A DNA stretch of 52,052 nt from Gammaproteobacteria bacterium (GCA_026707045.1 JAPOXO010000123.1:1-52052); one strand, 5' to 3'. Shown: positions 1 to 9,560, counted from the stretch's first letter. Numbers and translations: made by a program. The notes: generated by a model not told the origin, from the sequence alone.

Positions 1-3000
1 ACTGATTGAAAGCGGAGATTCGAGTAGGTTGGAATGAAGATCCGTCGAGATAGAAGCGTATCCATCCAGATTCTTCCACTTCATAGGAATACCACAGAGA
101 CGACCTGCCTAGTCCTGACAGCCCATCAGACTCGGTGGTCGCATATTGGACAGATCCTTGTTCCGATCCTCGTGGGCCACTAAGAGCGATTGCTCCATCA
201 AGTGTATTGTTTTCCGGCGTGTTCCCCCAATTGAGGGAAGTTCCGGATCCAATCGCCGGAATGTACGCCAGAGTTTCATGCTGCTTTCGACCAATTGAGA
301 TCCAGTAGTCCTCGTCCTGTGTAGCGTCCATCGCAAATTCCATGGGACCGGAAATGCCTCCGTTGCGCATTGAAGGTTCCAGTTGCATAAATGAGTCGCC
401 AGAGAAGACAGCAACATCCAGTGTTTCTTCGTTCCAATACCAAGTGAAAGTTCCTGTTGCCGGTGCTCTCCATCTCCACCATCGAGTTTGAATTCCACTT
501 TCGCTCGGTTCGTCAGGCTCCACATTGGAGCCGCTTCCAGTGGAAACGTACTGGCCGCCTTGTTGTTGGCTGCTTAACGTTCTGGCGAACTCGAACATGT
601 CATTGCTTGTGTTGGACGACTCGAGCTTCTCCCAGGAAAGCTCGTCAAATTCCCAACCTCCAGAGTACGCACTTGGAGAAGCAACCATAATGTTGTATGT
701 GGCTCCTTGCTTTGCGGGAAACTGAATCGGCTCGCCGGGTCTGGATACGCCTGACACCAGTCTCAAGTCTTCGACACTGTCGCCCACAAATGCAAGTACG
801 TGAACGAGGAGCGTATCTGGGATTTGAAACTGCCAGCTACCGTCATCGGGTGCAGTCCATTCGTACCAAACTGTGGACGCGAGCTGCCCGTATAGTTCAC
901 CAGGTTCCAGGGTTGCTCCGAGATTGCTTCCCGATACCTCGCCGCTTTCCCCGGAAAGAGAAATTGCATTTGCAAAGTTGTCGTTTCTAGGTCGCTCTCC
1001 TCGCATCCAACTGAGCGTCAGAGGCATCGACGCATTGTGATGACTCACGCGAACTCTGTATTCGTAACCTTCGAGAGCAAACAACTGAGCAGACCAAACC
1101 GATGATGCAACTCTGGGAGATGCCGACGGGCCGCAACATCCCTCGGAAATCTGAAACACGTCGATGGACGGCGCATGTTCGTCCAGCAATTCACTGTCTC
1201 TAAGTCTTGGAGATGCTTGGAACGTGACCAAGCCCGTCTCGTCCGGTTCCCATTTGAACCAAACTGAACGGGCCGGGAGCAATCCGGTCGTCAGCAAAGT
1301 AGGCTCCCCGCCTTCTGTCCAACCCAAGAGAGGATCGAAGTCGTAGGATCCTCGATCACCGATAATTGGAAGGGCATTCCGAAACGTAATGTTCTCCGGA
1401 CTAGCAATCGATTGCGATTCTTCCTCATCTCCGACAGGTCGAAACAACACGGCGACACTATCGCCGTCTCCGTTAAAAGAAGAAGCTGTGAAATAAACCC
1501 ACACCGGTTCGACAATCTCCGTACTCAAGTGCACGATGACGTTCTGCGTCTCGCCCAATGCTACTTCACCGATTACAAGGAATGGTTGTTCCTGCAATAC
1601 GAGCTCGATTCCATCCTCGCGTTCAACCTGACCACCAAATCTTCGAGAGACGGTATTTTCGTTTCGACGCTTGAAGCCGATGGTTCCACAAGCACCACCG
1701 TCCAAGGTTCTGCAATCAACGTGCAATCTTGTGCCCGATGCAACGTACGAGTCGGCTGTAAGCGTCAACTCCACGTCGTGATCATGGAACTCGCCGTTTG
1801 GAGTTTCGAATACTTGTTCATTCGCTTCGAGTGTTAGTTTGGGGCTGGAGTCGCCTTGAATAATCGTCCAGGCAAGACCTACTCGCGGGGATTCGGTGTA
1901 GACACGTGCCGCGTCGACTTTTACTCGATATACGCCGGGGTCCGGATTTCTAACTATGATCCACTCGACGTTGTCAATAGCCGAACGAGACGAATACTCG
2001 CCGCAAGGCCCCATACCGCAATCAGCTTCGTAATCAACCCACAAGTTCAAATCGTTTAGCACAGCGTTTGCAATGGTGTCCGTCGCAGGCTCGTCCCAAG
2101 TCATAACAATGTCGATTCGACTTGCTCCTTCGGGCACTACGATGTCTGTATACGCGGTGTCACCATGTTCAACTTCCACGGCAACGCCAGAGCTTGTCCA
2201 TCCGTTCTCGGATTCGTCGTTAAGAATGCTCGTTCTCGCGGATACAAATCCCATTCCATATTCCGCTTGAATGGATCCTGGACCATTGGTGTTATTGCTT
2301 GGAAACATCGAATCGGAGTCAAACCAGGAATCGGGTTTGATCGCGCTCGCCATGAGCTGTGCTCGTACAAGCGCAGGTTGCTCTCGATGGTCGTGCGAGG
2401 CATCCATTAAGAGTGCAACCACTCCTGCAACATGAGGAGATGCCATGCTTGTACCATTTGAGGTTACGTACGTATCCCAAGCGCCGCCGCCCTCGGTCGA
2501 TACGATTCTCACTCCTGGAGCTGCAATTGAAGGAAGAAGCCTTCCGTCAATCGTGGGCCCGCGGCTACTGATGAAGGCGATTTCGCCACTGTCCCAAGCC
2601 ATGGCAACGGCCAAGGAATTTTTGGATGCTCCATAGTTTGAATAACCGTATATGTTTGAGTTTGCATTGGCGACTACGTAGACTTGCTTTCTTCCCCAAA
2701 CTATCGAGTCAAGCTTTCGGGCACCTATCCCTCTGCTGTCATTTGTCAAGCTTGTTCCACCTAGGCTCATGTTGACAACCAGTGGTTTCACCGGTTCCGG
2801 CGTGTCTCCATTGAAAGCACACGTAGTCTCTTCTCCTAGGTAGTCCATTCCGCGAATGATTCCTAGAGTGTCACCGAATCCAAACGAAGACAGAACCTTC
2901 GCAAATCGAATGTGCTCAGCACCGGGAGCCACGCCAGCATATTTGGGTTGAAAGAAACCGTTTCCGGTTACAGTGCCTGTTACGTGGGTTCCGTGCCCGT

Positions 3001-4102
3001 GATCGTCGAACCAAAGGTCGTCTTCTTCGAACCCCAGAAAGTTCCTTCCGCAAATACTCGTTCGAAGTTCAGAAATTGCAACATGGCTAGTGTTTAGACC
3101 CGTGTCCATAACAGCGACTGGCGTTGAAGAGCCGGTGATTCCGCTAAATGAACCGTTGTCATTTCCGATGGTTCGCAGTCCATCTACGCCCATATGCGGA
3201 ATCGAAGAGTCATGAGTGAGTTGTACTACCTCAATGGGCTCTATTGCTTGAACGAAATCTAGCTTGGAGACTGATGCAAGCTGGTCTTGATGGATCAATG
3301 CTGAGATTGCCCGAACAGAAGGATCGAAATGACCAGTATCTACTCCCATCCGATCTAGCTCGCTCCGAAACTCGGTATGAAGTTTCGCATCCACGAAAGT
3401 AATAAACACGGGCAGTGGGCTCGGTGCTGAATCTTCTAGTTGCTCTACAAGTACAGGGTTGAACTTTCTTTCTGATGGCAATGAGCCGATGCTGTTGACC
3501 CAAGGAAGTTTGCTTATTGATTGCAGTTTCTCGCGATCATTCGAGACTTTGACCCTTACTAAGTCGCCTGTAAGACCAACGGCCGTCATATCCCAATCAG
3601 ATAGCGATTCGGATACCAATTCATGACTTACAGGATGAGCGAGCTGTAACCAAGCAAATGTCCAGTCCCGTTCCGCTGATTGTGCGGACGCAACGATCTG
3701 ATCAATCGCAGAAGGATCTTGCAACCAATCGATCCCACGGGATGCTTGCGCTTGATCGAAACTGTTCTCATTCTCGTTTTCTGTCGACTCTTCGAATGTC
3801 ATCTCCCCGACTACTGAAACGGTGGTGTACCTGCTGTCGGACGCTGCGAGTTCTGTTGCATAGGATCTCGGCGACTGTGATTTCTTGGAACCGGACGAGG
3901 AGTAAGGCTGGTTCAAGCTGTCGGGTGTCTGCAATTCTTGATCGTAGTCGCGGATTTGAGTGATCAACTCCGACCGAATCCGATCAATGTGATCACGTTC
4001 CGTCAGGATTGGATCCTGCATATTTACCAATACAACACTTATGGCGACAAGTGATACCACTGTGAACGTAAGTGTCAGAAGTATCAATCTGCGTTTTTTC
4101 AT
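1..4102 (-). CDS. Secreted subtilisin-family (S8) serine protease with C-terminal PPC-like repeats, 3' end outside window
   Basis: I translated the minus strand from the ATG at 4102 and it stays open for 1,367 codons to the window edge, so the C-terminus is missing. A GGGAG ribosome site lies just upstream. Residues 1-30 are a basic start plus a hydrophobic stretch, a signal peptide or membrane anchor. The S8 triad is visible in order: Asp in MDTGLNTSH (about residue 332), His in DHGHGTHVTGT (about 368) and Ser in NGTSMASPHVAG (about 552). The first 300 residues are probably the propeptide region. The part beyond about residue 850 holds at least three copies of a module of the NDNFANA ... VWYEWTAPDDG type, typical of the PPC (pre-peptidase C-terminal) domain of exported proteases. 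Its role would be extracellular or periplasmic proteolysis. It is divergent from the conjugation operon and not obviously part of it. Confidence 0.93.
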   Translation of the reverse strand, partial: MKKRRLILLTLTFTVVSLVAISVVLVNMQDPILTERDHIDRIRSELITQIRDYDQELQTPDSLNQPYSSSGSKKSQSPRSYATELAASDSRYTTVSVVGEMTFEESTENENENSFDQAQASRGIDWLQDPSAIDQIVASAQSAERDWTFAWLQLAHPVSHELVSESLSDWDMTAVGLTGDLVRVKVSNDREKLQSISKLPWVNSIGSLPSERKFNPVLVEQLEDSAPSPLPVFITFVDAKLHTEFRSELDRMGVDTGHFDPSVRAISALIHQDQLASVSKLDFVQAIEPIEVVQLTHDSSIPHMGVDGLRTIGNDNGSFSGITGSSTPVAVMDTGLNTSHVAISELRTSICGRNFLGFEEDDLWFDDHGHGTHVTGTVTGNGFFQPKYAGVAPGAEHIRFAKVLSSFGFGDTLGIIRGMDYLGEETTCAFNGDTPEPVKPLVVNMSLGGTSLTNDSRGIGARKLDSIVWGRKQVYVVANANSNIYGYSNYGASKNSLAVAMAWDSGEIAFISSRGPTIDGRLLPSIAAPGVRIVSTEGGGAWDTYVTSNGTSMASPHVAGVVALLMDASHDHREQPALVRAQLMASAIKPDSWFDSDSMFPSNNTNGPGSIQAEYGMGFVSARTSILNDESENGWTSSGVAVEVEHGDTAYTDIVVPEGASRIDIVMTWDEPATDTIANAVLNDLNLWVDYEADCGMGPCGEYSSRSAIDNVEWIIVRNPDPGVYRVKVDAARVYTESPRVGLAWTIIQGDSSPKLTLEANEQVFETPNGEFHDHDVELTLTADSYVASGTRLHVDCRTLDGGACGTIGFKRRNENTVSRRFGGQVEREDGIELVLQEQPFLVIGEVALGETQNVIVHLSTEIVEPVWVYFTASSFNGDGDSVAVLFRPVGDEEESQSIASPENITFRNALPIIGDRGSYDFDPLLGWTEGGEPTLLTTGLLPARSVWFKWEPDETGLVTFQASPRLRDSELLDEHAPSIDVFQISEGCCGPSASPRVASSVWSAQLFALEGYEYRVRVSHHNASMPLTLSWMRGERPRNDNFANAISLSGESGEVSGSNLGATLEPGELYGQLASTVWYEWTAPDDGSWQFQIPDTLLVHVLAFVGDSVEDLRLVSGVSRPGEPIQFPAKQGATYNIMVASPSAYSGGWEFDELSWEKLESSNTSNDMFEFARTLSSQQQGGQYVSTGSGSNVEPDEPSESGIQTRWWRWRAPATGTFTWYWNEETLDVAVFSGDSFMQLEPSMRNGGISGPMEFAMDATQDEDYWISIGRKQHETLAYIPAIGSGTSLNWGNTPENNTLDGAIALSGPRGSEQGSVQYATTESDGLSGLGRSSLWYSYEVEESGWIRFYLDGSSFQPTRISAFNQ

Positions 4103-4940
4103 GTGTCTCCCAAGACCGGTTTGTGTCGCTTAATTAATGCTAAAGAGCATCTCATTTACGATGTTCTCGTACTCGAAAATAATATCTTTAAAAGTGTTTA
4201 TCGTTTGCAAAAAGAAACCGGTTTTAATGTGCAAGAATCTTGAATCTAACTAATGGTAGTATGAAGATTTCAAAGTGGCAATTTGGTTCAAGAATTGGGA
4301 TTCTGATGTAGGCGAGGTCCATCGGTCCGATTCGGTGAGAAATGCACTCATTCGGGAATTGCATTTGAATTTTTCAGGCTACTTACAGACCATGAAATCA
4401 AACGGGAATTAAGTGCGCCGTGCTTCCACTTTCACTCCGATCGGTTCTTCACAGCCTAATTTCCCGAGTGTGAAACAGCATTCTCTGTAAGTACTCAGTT
4501 CAGGTAAACGTTTGTACAGCAATAAAGCCACTTCCATTTTGTTAAGAAACAAGAAACATCGGTATTTGAGGATGTAAACAACAAACCAAGTGTCAATAGA
4601 AGATTTCGTAATTCCATGGCCGAGCGCGATGAAAATGGGACAAGAATACAGAAGGGCCGACCTGATCAAAAGGTAGGTTTCTCGGACTAAAACAGAATCC
4701 TAATTGGACCGGATGGTCCCAAAATAGCTGATTTTGCCTGCTCCTCCAATGACGACCTCGCAATTCCACAAACTAGATGTTTCGAGTCGCAGGGCGATTC
4801 GATCTGGAACCAGTTCTATACCTATTGACAGAATAAAGCTGACTTTGGAAAATTATGGAATGCACCTCTCGACGATTGCTGTTCCGTATATAGCCGGAAC
4901 ATCCAACTGACACCGAACATTCAAACGAAGTCCCCTTAAT
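4103..4940. other. Long intergenic region between protease and conjugation operon
   Basis: About 840 bases without a convincing gene. The part next to the protease start is AT-rich and probably carries its promoter. A palindrome AAACCGGTTT lies at 4215-4224 and a related ACCGGTTT occurs near 4114-4121; either could bind a regulator, but nothing identifies one. The short open frames here have no recognisable product. Confidence 0.5.
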
Positions 4941-4960
4941 TACTGTATAGATAAACAGTA
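4941..4960. promoter_or_regulatory. LexA (SOS) operator upstream of the conjugation operon
   Basis: The 20 bases TACTGTATAGATAAACAGTA match the E. coli LexA consensus at 18 of 20 positions and keep the CTGT-N8-ACAG core exactly. The site is 90 bases before the first start codon of the type IV secretion block at 5051, inside a long gene-free region, which is where an operator for that operon would be expected. No other exact CTGT-N8-ACAG site was noticed in the window. Confidence 0.75.
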
Positions 4961-5050
4961 ATTCAATACATCGACGTGATTGAAATTCCCTTCAATCCTC
5001 GTGTTTGATCTACATCATTCCCGCCATTGGTTAAGTTTGATGGCACACGA

Positions 5051-5350
5051 ATGAAGAGGAAAACAATTTTTGGAGTGGCACTGATCTGTGTTTTATGCTC
5101 CACGGCCCCGCTGGCTACGACTGATGCGGAACAAGACGCGCTCGAGAAAATCGTCGATGAGTTGGATCAGCTCAACAAGCTAATTGACAAGGCCGAGCGG
5201 GAATCAGATTCCACGGAACGCGTTCGATTCCGCTATGACTGGCTACGACGTGACTTGAAGCTCGTCAAGGACGGGATTCAAGATCATCTTGACGTTCCGT
5301 CAACCGAACCTAAGACGTTTGATCCTTTGCTAGGAGACTATCGGCAATGA
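5051..5350 (+). CDS. RAQPRD-family integrative conjugative element protein
   Basis: A 99-residue exported protein, first gene of the secretion block. Residues 1-24 form a Sec signal peptide (MKRKTIFG, hydrophobic core, APLATT). The mature part is helical and charged, with FRYDWLRRDL and a C-terminal PLLGDYR, matching the family's usual tail; the eponymous RAQPRD is replaced by TEPKTFDP. The family is a small periplasmic component of ICEHin1056/PFGI-1-type conjugation systems with unclear function. I chose the ATG at 5051 over an in-frame TTG at 5027 because it places the signal peptide at the N-terminus. The stop overlaps the next start (ATGA), so translation is probably coupled. The gene follows the LexA operator. 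Confidence 0.82.
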   Translation: MKRKTIFGVALICVLCSTAPLATTDAEQDALEKIVDELDQLNKLIDKAERESDSTERVRFRYDWLRRDLKLVKDGIQDHLDVPSTEPKTFDPLLGDYRQ

Positions 5351-5577
5351 CAAGCGTTCAGGAGGCGGCATTTCGAGCTGGATCCGGGTTGTCAGCCGAT
5401 ACGTTGCTGTTTGCGATAGCCGGAACAATAGCTGTACTTGCAACTCTTTGGGTTGCATGGATATCCCTAGGTTCCTTCCGTTCCTGGCGTGCGGGAGACA
5501 TAGACATCTACGACTTGCTCTGGCAAGTGGTACGAGCAGCAATCGTACTCATGATTTTGGGTTACTACATCCGATAG
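5347..5577 (+). CDS. TIGR03758-family (DUF3262) conjugation membrane protein
   Basis: A 76-residue protein with two predicted membrane helices (about residues 20-42 and 58-74) and an N-terminus MTSVQEAAFRAGSG, which matches the short TIGR03758/DUF3262 proteins of ICE type IV secretion systems, including the conserved FxAGSG element. It starts inside the stop of the RAQPRD gene (ATGA overlap). Size, topology and position between RAQPRD and TIGR03745 are all canonical. The exact function is unknown; by position it belongs to the inner-membrane or pilin-like part of the machine. Confidence 0.8.
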   Translation: MTSVQEAAFRAGSGLSADTLLFAIAGTIAVLATLWVAWISLGSFRSWRAGDIDIYDLLWQVVRAAIVLMILGYYIR

Positions 5578-5623
5578 TGCGTTCCAAACACACCATATCA
5601 ACTTTACTTGAGGAATAACAATT

Positions 5624-5959
5624 ATGTTATTGATTCAAAACATTTTCTTGAGACTTAGTATCTCTATTTCTGATCTGCTACGAGCCGATCTTCCCACAGC
5701 CGTCGCACCGAGTACTGCGCCGGACGAGGGCGATTGGATTGCATTGATTTCAGGCTACATTAAGGACGGCAGTTTAGTTCTTGGCTTGGCGATAGCGGCA
5801 GTTGGTTTTCTTTGGGTGGCGTATGTTGGATTTGCGAAGTTCAACGAGGCTCGACAAGGCAAAGCTGAATGGGCAGAGGTCGGAGTATTAGCTGTAGTGG
5901 GAGCGGTTGTGCTCATATTCGCGAGCTACTTGCTGACAGAAGCTGCAGGTGTGTTTTAG
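5624..5959 (+). CDS. TIGR03745-family (DUF2976) conjugation membrane protein
   Basis: A 111-residue protein with an N-terminal hydrophobic export signal, a short mature segment LPTAVAPSTAPDEGDW, and two membrane helices separated by a small basic loop (FAKFNEARQGKAEW), ending in LLTEAAGVF. This is the pattern of TIGR03745/DUF2976 proteins, which resemble VirB2-type pilins in size and topology. An AGGA motif nine bases before the ATG serves as ribosome site, and a 46-base gap separates it from the previous gene. The pilin-like role is inferred from topology and gene order. Confidence 0.82.
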   Translation: MLLIQNIFLRLSISISDLLRADLPTAVAPSTAPDEGDWIALISGYIKDGSLVLGLAIAAVGFLWVAYVGFAKFNEARQGKAEWAEVGVLAVVGAVVLIFASYLLTEAAGVF

Positions 5960-5962
5960 TTC

Positions 5963-6331
5963 GTGAACGAAGCACTTGAAGAACGAGTAGCAGACCGTAT
6001 GAACGAGGAACCGTCCATTTTTAAAGGTTGCTCAACAACCGAATTGCTCGTCATAGTTGTTGTAGCAACCGCTTTCTGGCTACCGGTGTGTCTGATTGTT
6101 GGCCTTCTCTTTGGCGCTATCGCAATGGGTCTCGGTGCGACAGGTGTATGTGTAGTAACTTCTGTGGTACTGGGAGCTGGCTTTTTTCAGAAACTCAAAG
6201 CCGGACGTCCTGACGGCTATTACCAACAGCAGCTTAGGATTTTCCTAGCGGAGAAAAAGCTACTCAGTTCACCGTTGGTGATCCGGTCGGGCCCGTGGAG
6301 TCTTGGCAGAAACGACAATGCGTCGATATAG
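5963..6331 (+). CDS. TIGR03750-family (DUF3487) conjugation protein, VirB3-like position
   Basis: A 122-residue protein with two closely spaced membrane helices (about residues 27-75), then KLKAGRPDGYYQQQLRIFLA and a C-terminal RSGPWSLGR. The GRPDGY and SGPWSLGR motifs are hallmarks of TIGR03750/DUF3487. The chosen start is a GTG at 5963, three bases after the previous stop; an in-frame ATG at 5999 (MNEEPSIFKG) is a good alternative because many relatives begin there. It occupies the place of VirB3 in other type IV systems. The C-terminus overlaps the next gene by 14 bases in another frame. Confidence 0.83.
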   Translation: MNEALEERVADRMNEEPSIFKGCSTTELLVIVVVATAFWLPVCLIVGLLFGAIAMGLGATGVCVVTSVVLGAGFFQKLKAGRPDGYYQQQLRIFLAEKKLLSSPLVIRSGPWSLGRNDNASI

Positions 6332-6992
6332 ACTCGAAATTGACAACGTGCGGTCTCATCTGAGAACGCTTTGGGTTGTTATTGGAATCCAAGTTGTAGT
6401 TATTTTTGTGCTCGAGTTCTGTTTGCTTCGAGCCCCCAATGACATCGTGGTTCACATTCCTCCAGATCTTCGTTCCGGTGCTGCGGTTAAGCCGGACTCT
6501 CCCGAACCATCGAACATTTACTCCTTCGCCTTCTACATTTTTCAGCAACTCAATCGCTGGCCAGAAAACGGAGCAGCAGACTATGGAAAAGCTATATTCA
6601 GCCTTGCTCCATATCTCACACCAAAGTTCCTAACGGAATTAGAGAAGGAAGTTGAACTCAAGGGCAGAAGAGGTGAGTTAATCAACCGTGTTCGAGGAAT
6701 GCAGGAGAGAGCTGGGCACGGATACAGCGAAATGCGCGTCGATGTACTTGGGGAAGGCGTGTGGGTAGTCCGGTTGGACATGGAACTTCAAGAGTCGGTA
6801 AAGGGCATGTCGATCAAACGGACCCTCATTCGATATCCAATCCGGGTTGTTCGATACGCGGTAGACCCAGAATCGAACCCATGGAGACTGGCTCTCGACG
6901 GTTTTGCCGGCGAAGGACCCAGGAGACTGTTACCTCATGAAATCGAAAACGGAGAAGAAACTGGCGAAAAAGGTAGTTCAAACATTGAGTAA
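6318..6992 (+). CDS. TIGR03746-family (DUF2895) conjugation protein, VirB8-like position
   Basis: A 224-residue protein starting at the ATG at 6318 (MRRYRLEIDNVRSHLRTLW); an upstream TTG at 6303 is less likely. One N-terminal membrane helix (about residues 20-38) is followed by a soluble periplasmic domain with FQQLNRWPENGAADY and a C-terminal VDPESNPWRLALDGF, both typical of TIGR03746 (PFL_4703). Topology and position resemble VirB8/TraE assembly proteins that link inner-membrane parts to the outer core. It overlaps both neighbours, so the block is very likely one transcript. Confidence 0.84.
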   Translation: MRRYRLEIDNVRSHLRTLWVVIGIQVVVIFVLEFCLLRAPNDIVVHIPPDLRSGAAVKPDSPEPSNIYSFAFYIFQQLNRWPENGAADYGKAIFSLAPYLTPKFLTELEKEVELKGRRGELINRVRGMQERAGHGYSEMRVDVLGEGVWVVRLDMELQESVKGMSIKRTLIRYPIRVVRYAVDPESNPWRLALDGFAGEGPRRLLPHEIENGEETGEKGSSNIE

Positions 6993-7770
6993 CCAATTGA
7001 ATTTACAAACAAAAACGAGGCCGCGACGGAGGTGTAAACTCGTTGCTCTACTCCTACTTCTAACATCGTCCGTCACGGCCTCTACTACGGAACTTGTCTG
7101 GGACAAGACTCCGATTCCTCTTGACCTTGAAGTTGGAGAAGAAAGGATGATCCATTTCTCTGGAGCAATGTCTATAGGTCTTCCAGCAAGTCTCCGAGCA
7201 GTCGTTCGAGTTCAATCGATTGGAAACACAGTCTATCTCTTGGCTAGCCAGTCATTTGAACGGAAACGAGTTCTGATGCGTTCGTCCTCCGATGGATCAG
7301 TCGTTGTCTTTGATATTGCTGCAGGTCCTGAACCTGCCGAATCCAAGAATGTCTACGTTCGTTCGGCAAAGGGCATGCCAGAGAGACAGGAAGGGACTAC
7401 CGATCTCAACTATGCAAATTTGACCCGATTTGCAGCGCAAGTTGCCTATGCACCCAATAGGCTCGTACGAGTTCCCAAAGGTGTATTTCCGTCCTCCACT
7501 CCCAACTCAGCGAAGAGGCTCGTGCGTGGTCTTCTAGTTGAGACAGTTCCCTATGCAGCGTGGAAAACCAAATCAGGACTGCATCTGACAGCAATCAAGA
7601 TTGTCAATACGAGTGATGAAGCGGTCGAACTGCACCCTCGTCAACTTCGAGGACGATGGCTCGCGGCAACTTTTCATCACTACCGGCTATTGCCCAGTGG
7701 ATCGGGCGCTAATCAGACCGTGGTGTACCTCATTTCTCGCTATCCTTTCAAGCAAGCGGTGGAGCTGTAG
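6937..7770 (+). CDS. TIGR03749-family (DUF3438) conjugation protein, VirB9/TraK-like position
   Basis: A 277-residue protein of the TIGR03749 (PFL_4704) family. I chose the ATG at 6937, which follows an AGGAG at 6921 and overlaps the previous gene by 56 bases. It has a long basic N-terminal extension before the signal-peptide core (LVALLLLLTSSVTAS), then family-like segments LDLEVGEERMIHF, VVRVQSIGNTVYLLAS and HPRQLRGRWLAATFHH. Relatives are periplasmic or outer-membrane core proteins comparable to VirB9/TraK. The extension could mean that the true start lies further in, near codons 35-45, but no ATG is available there. Confidence 0.82.
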   Translation: MKSKTEKKLAKKVVQTLSNQLNLQTKTRPRRRCKLVALLLLLTSSVTASTTELVWDKTPIPLDLEVGEERMIHFSGAMSIGLPASLRAVVRVQSIGNTVYLLASQSFERKRVLMRSSSDGSVVVFDIAAGPEPAESKNVYVRSAKGMPERQEGTTDLNYANLTRFAAQVAYAPNRLVRVPKGVFPSSTPNSAKRLVRGLLVETVPYAAWKTKSGLHLTAIKIVNTSDEAVELHPRQLRGRWLAATFHHYRLLPSGSGANQTVVYLISRYPFKQAVEL

Positions 7771-7772
7771 AA

Positions 7773-9071
7773 GTGCCCTGGAATATCAACAACAAACTTC
7801 TACCCATTGTTGCAGTGGTTGTATTGCTGGGCATGTTCTTTGTTTTTGTGAACTCATGCGGAACCGAAGATGGAGCTCCGACACTATTGGACTCAGTTCC
7901 TGCATCTCCGGAGCCAGATGCCGATTCTCCGGCAGACACGATTAAGACCCTGACTGCAAATGTCAGCGAACTAATCTCTGAGGTAGATGCGTTGCGCAAG
8001 GACAATGCCGATTTGCACGAGGCGCGGAGCGACTTGGAAACTTCCTTCTCCAACAAAATTGCGTCCAAGATCTCTGAATACCACCAGAGTCAGAACGGAG
8101 CGGGACGACGTGCTGAGAATGAGTTGCGCGAATTGTTCGACCAAATCGATTCATTGAAGAGTCAGATTGATGATTACCAGTTGGAGTCGACCGGGTCAAG
8201 AATTCCACTCGACGACGGATTCGATGGGCTTTCCTACGGTGTTGGATCTACCGAAACGATGCCATTTGTTTGGATTGACCCCATCGATTCATCGCTACAA
8301 GGTAGGGAATTTTCTGACGTGCCTGGCGTACCTCCGGTTCGACCTGTGTACACCATACCTAGAAATGCCACTTTGATTGGATCCACGGCCATGACTGCAC
8401 TCGTCGGCAGAGTTCCTTTTCAAGGCCAGGTCCGGGACCCGATGCCATTCAAAGTGCTTACCGGCAGGGAAAACATTGCCGCAAATGGACTGATGATCGA
8501 CGGTATAGAAGGAATGGTTTGGAGTGGCTACGCTGTAGGAGATTGGACTCTCGGATGTGTATCCGGAAAGCTCGAAACGGTGACTTTTGTCTTCGAAGAT
8601 GGGACCATTCGCACTGTGGGAAATAGTGACACGGGTGGCTCGGGGTCCAACTCCTCGATAGGCTGGATATCCGATGGATACGGTATGCCATGCATTGCAG
8701 GTCAACGGAAGACTAACGCGATGACCTTCTTGGCTCAGCAAGCCTCACTGAATGCGACCCAAGCTGCCGCCGACGCAGCCTCCTCGCTCGAAACCACCCA
8801 AGCATTGAATGTTCTTGGTGGTATTTCTTCAATAGTTAATGGAGACACGGGCAAGTACATACTTGGCAAGACGGTAGCAGGGGGAGCTCAAGCGACCGCA
8901 TCGTGGTTGGCTCAACGAGCGAGCCAGGAAATCGACGCCGTTTATGTTGCTGCTGGACAGCAAGTGGCAATCCACATTGATAGTGAAATTCGAATCGACT
9001 ACGAGAAAGGAGGAAGACAGCTCAATCATGAACATGCGTTTGATTCACTTGTTGTGCCTGATTTCGATTAG
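7773..9071 (+). CDS. TIGR03752-family conjugation protein, VirB10/TraB-like position
   Basis: A 432-residue protein starting at a GTG two bases after the previous stop. Residues 8-28 form a membrane helix, residues 55-135 a charged coiled coil (repeated D-A-L-R-K and L-K-S-Q-I-D-D type heptads), and the rest is a periplasmic domain with IPRNATLIGSTAMTALVGRVP and a C-terminal Ala-rich helical part. This order matches TIGR03752 (PFL_4705), the equivalent of VirB10/TraB, which spans from the inner membrane to the outer core. Its 3' end overlaps the lipoprotein gene by 44 bases. Confidence 0.86.
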   Translation: MPWNINNKLLPIVAVVVLLGMFFVFVNSCGTEDGAPTLLDSVPASPEPDADSPADTIKTLTANVSELISEVDALRKDNADLHEARSDLETSFSNKIASKISEYHQSQNGAGRRAENELRELFDQIDSLKSQIDDYQLESTGSRIPLDDGFDGLSYGVGSTETMPFVWIDPIDSSLQGREFSDVPGVPPVRPVYTIPRNATLIGSTAMTALVGRVPFQGQVRDPMPFKVLTGRENIAANGLMIDGIEGMVWSGYAVGDWTLGCVSGKLETVTFVFEDGTIRTVGNSDTGGSGSNSSIGWISDGYGMPCIAGQRKTNAMTFLAQQASLNATQAAADAASSLETTQALNVLGGISSIVNGDTGKYILGKTVAGGAQATASWLAQRASQEIDAVYVAAGQQVAIHIDSEIRIDYEKGGRQLNHEHAFDSLVVPDFD

Positions 9072-9420
9072 TAGCCTCGGTGGGTGCGGTGCATTTCGTC
9101 AAGTTGAAGCGCCGGTTAGCTCGCCGACCATGCAGCAAATCTACCAAAGCCATTTCGAAAGACAAGCTGCTTCCGCTGTGAAAAAAGGTGATCTCGATCA
9201 TTTTGAGGACCAATCCGAACTGTCGTACGAAGTAGCCTCAGAGATTGAGACGACATTCCCGATCCTCGACAATCCAATGCTCATCATGTACGTATACCCA
9301 CACGTGGTTACTGAGGAAAGATTGCCTGTACCGGGCTATTGGACAGTGGTGCCAATGTACGAGCGAACTGAGTTCGCAGAACCCGGCGAACACACAGTGA
9401 AGAAGAGTGCAGGGAACTGA
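9028..9420 (+). CDS. TIGR03751-family conjugation lipoprotein, VirB7-like position
   Basis: A 130-residue lipoprotein. The start at 9028 (MNMRLIHLLCLISISSLGGC) follows a strong AAAGGAGG and places the lipobox LGGC at residues 17-20. The C-terminal half has NPMLIMYVYPHV and LPVPGYWTVVPMYER, which are diagnostic for TIGR03751. In this system type it is the outer-membrane lipoprotein that stabilises the VirB9/VirB10-like core. A longer open frame begins upstream at 8944, but it would bury the signal peptide. It overlaps the preceding gene and ends immediately before the ATPase frame. Confidence 0.84.
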   Translation: MNMRLIHLLCLISISSLGGCGAFRQVEAPVSSPTMQQIYQSHFERQAASAVKKGDLDHFEDQSELSYEVASEIETTFPILDNPMLIMYVYPHVVTEERLPVPGYWTVVPMYERTEFAEPGEHTVKKSAGN

Positions 9421-9560
9421 ATCTCCTCAAACTGTTCGGCGTTGGAAGTGGAACGCAAAAAAGTAACGGCAAACAAACTAACAAGACAAAGCCACTCGAA
9501 CCGGCGGTTCGTCAAGCCGATGCAAGACGACAGTACGAGAGTCCACCATCGTTTACAGAT

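Noticed and set aside
1-4100. Short plus-strand frames over the protease gene
   Set aside because: They are shadows of the long minus-strand subtilase reading frame, which contains the complete S8 triad.
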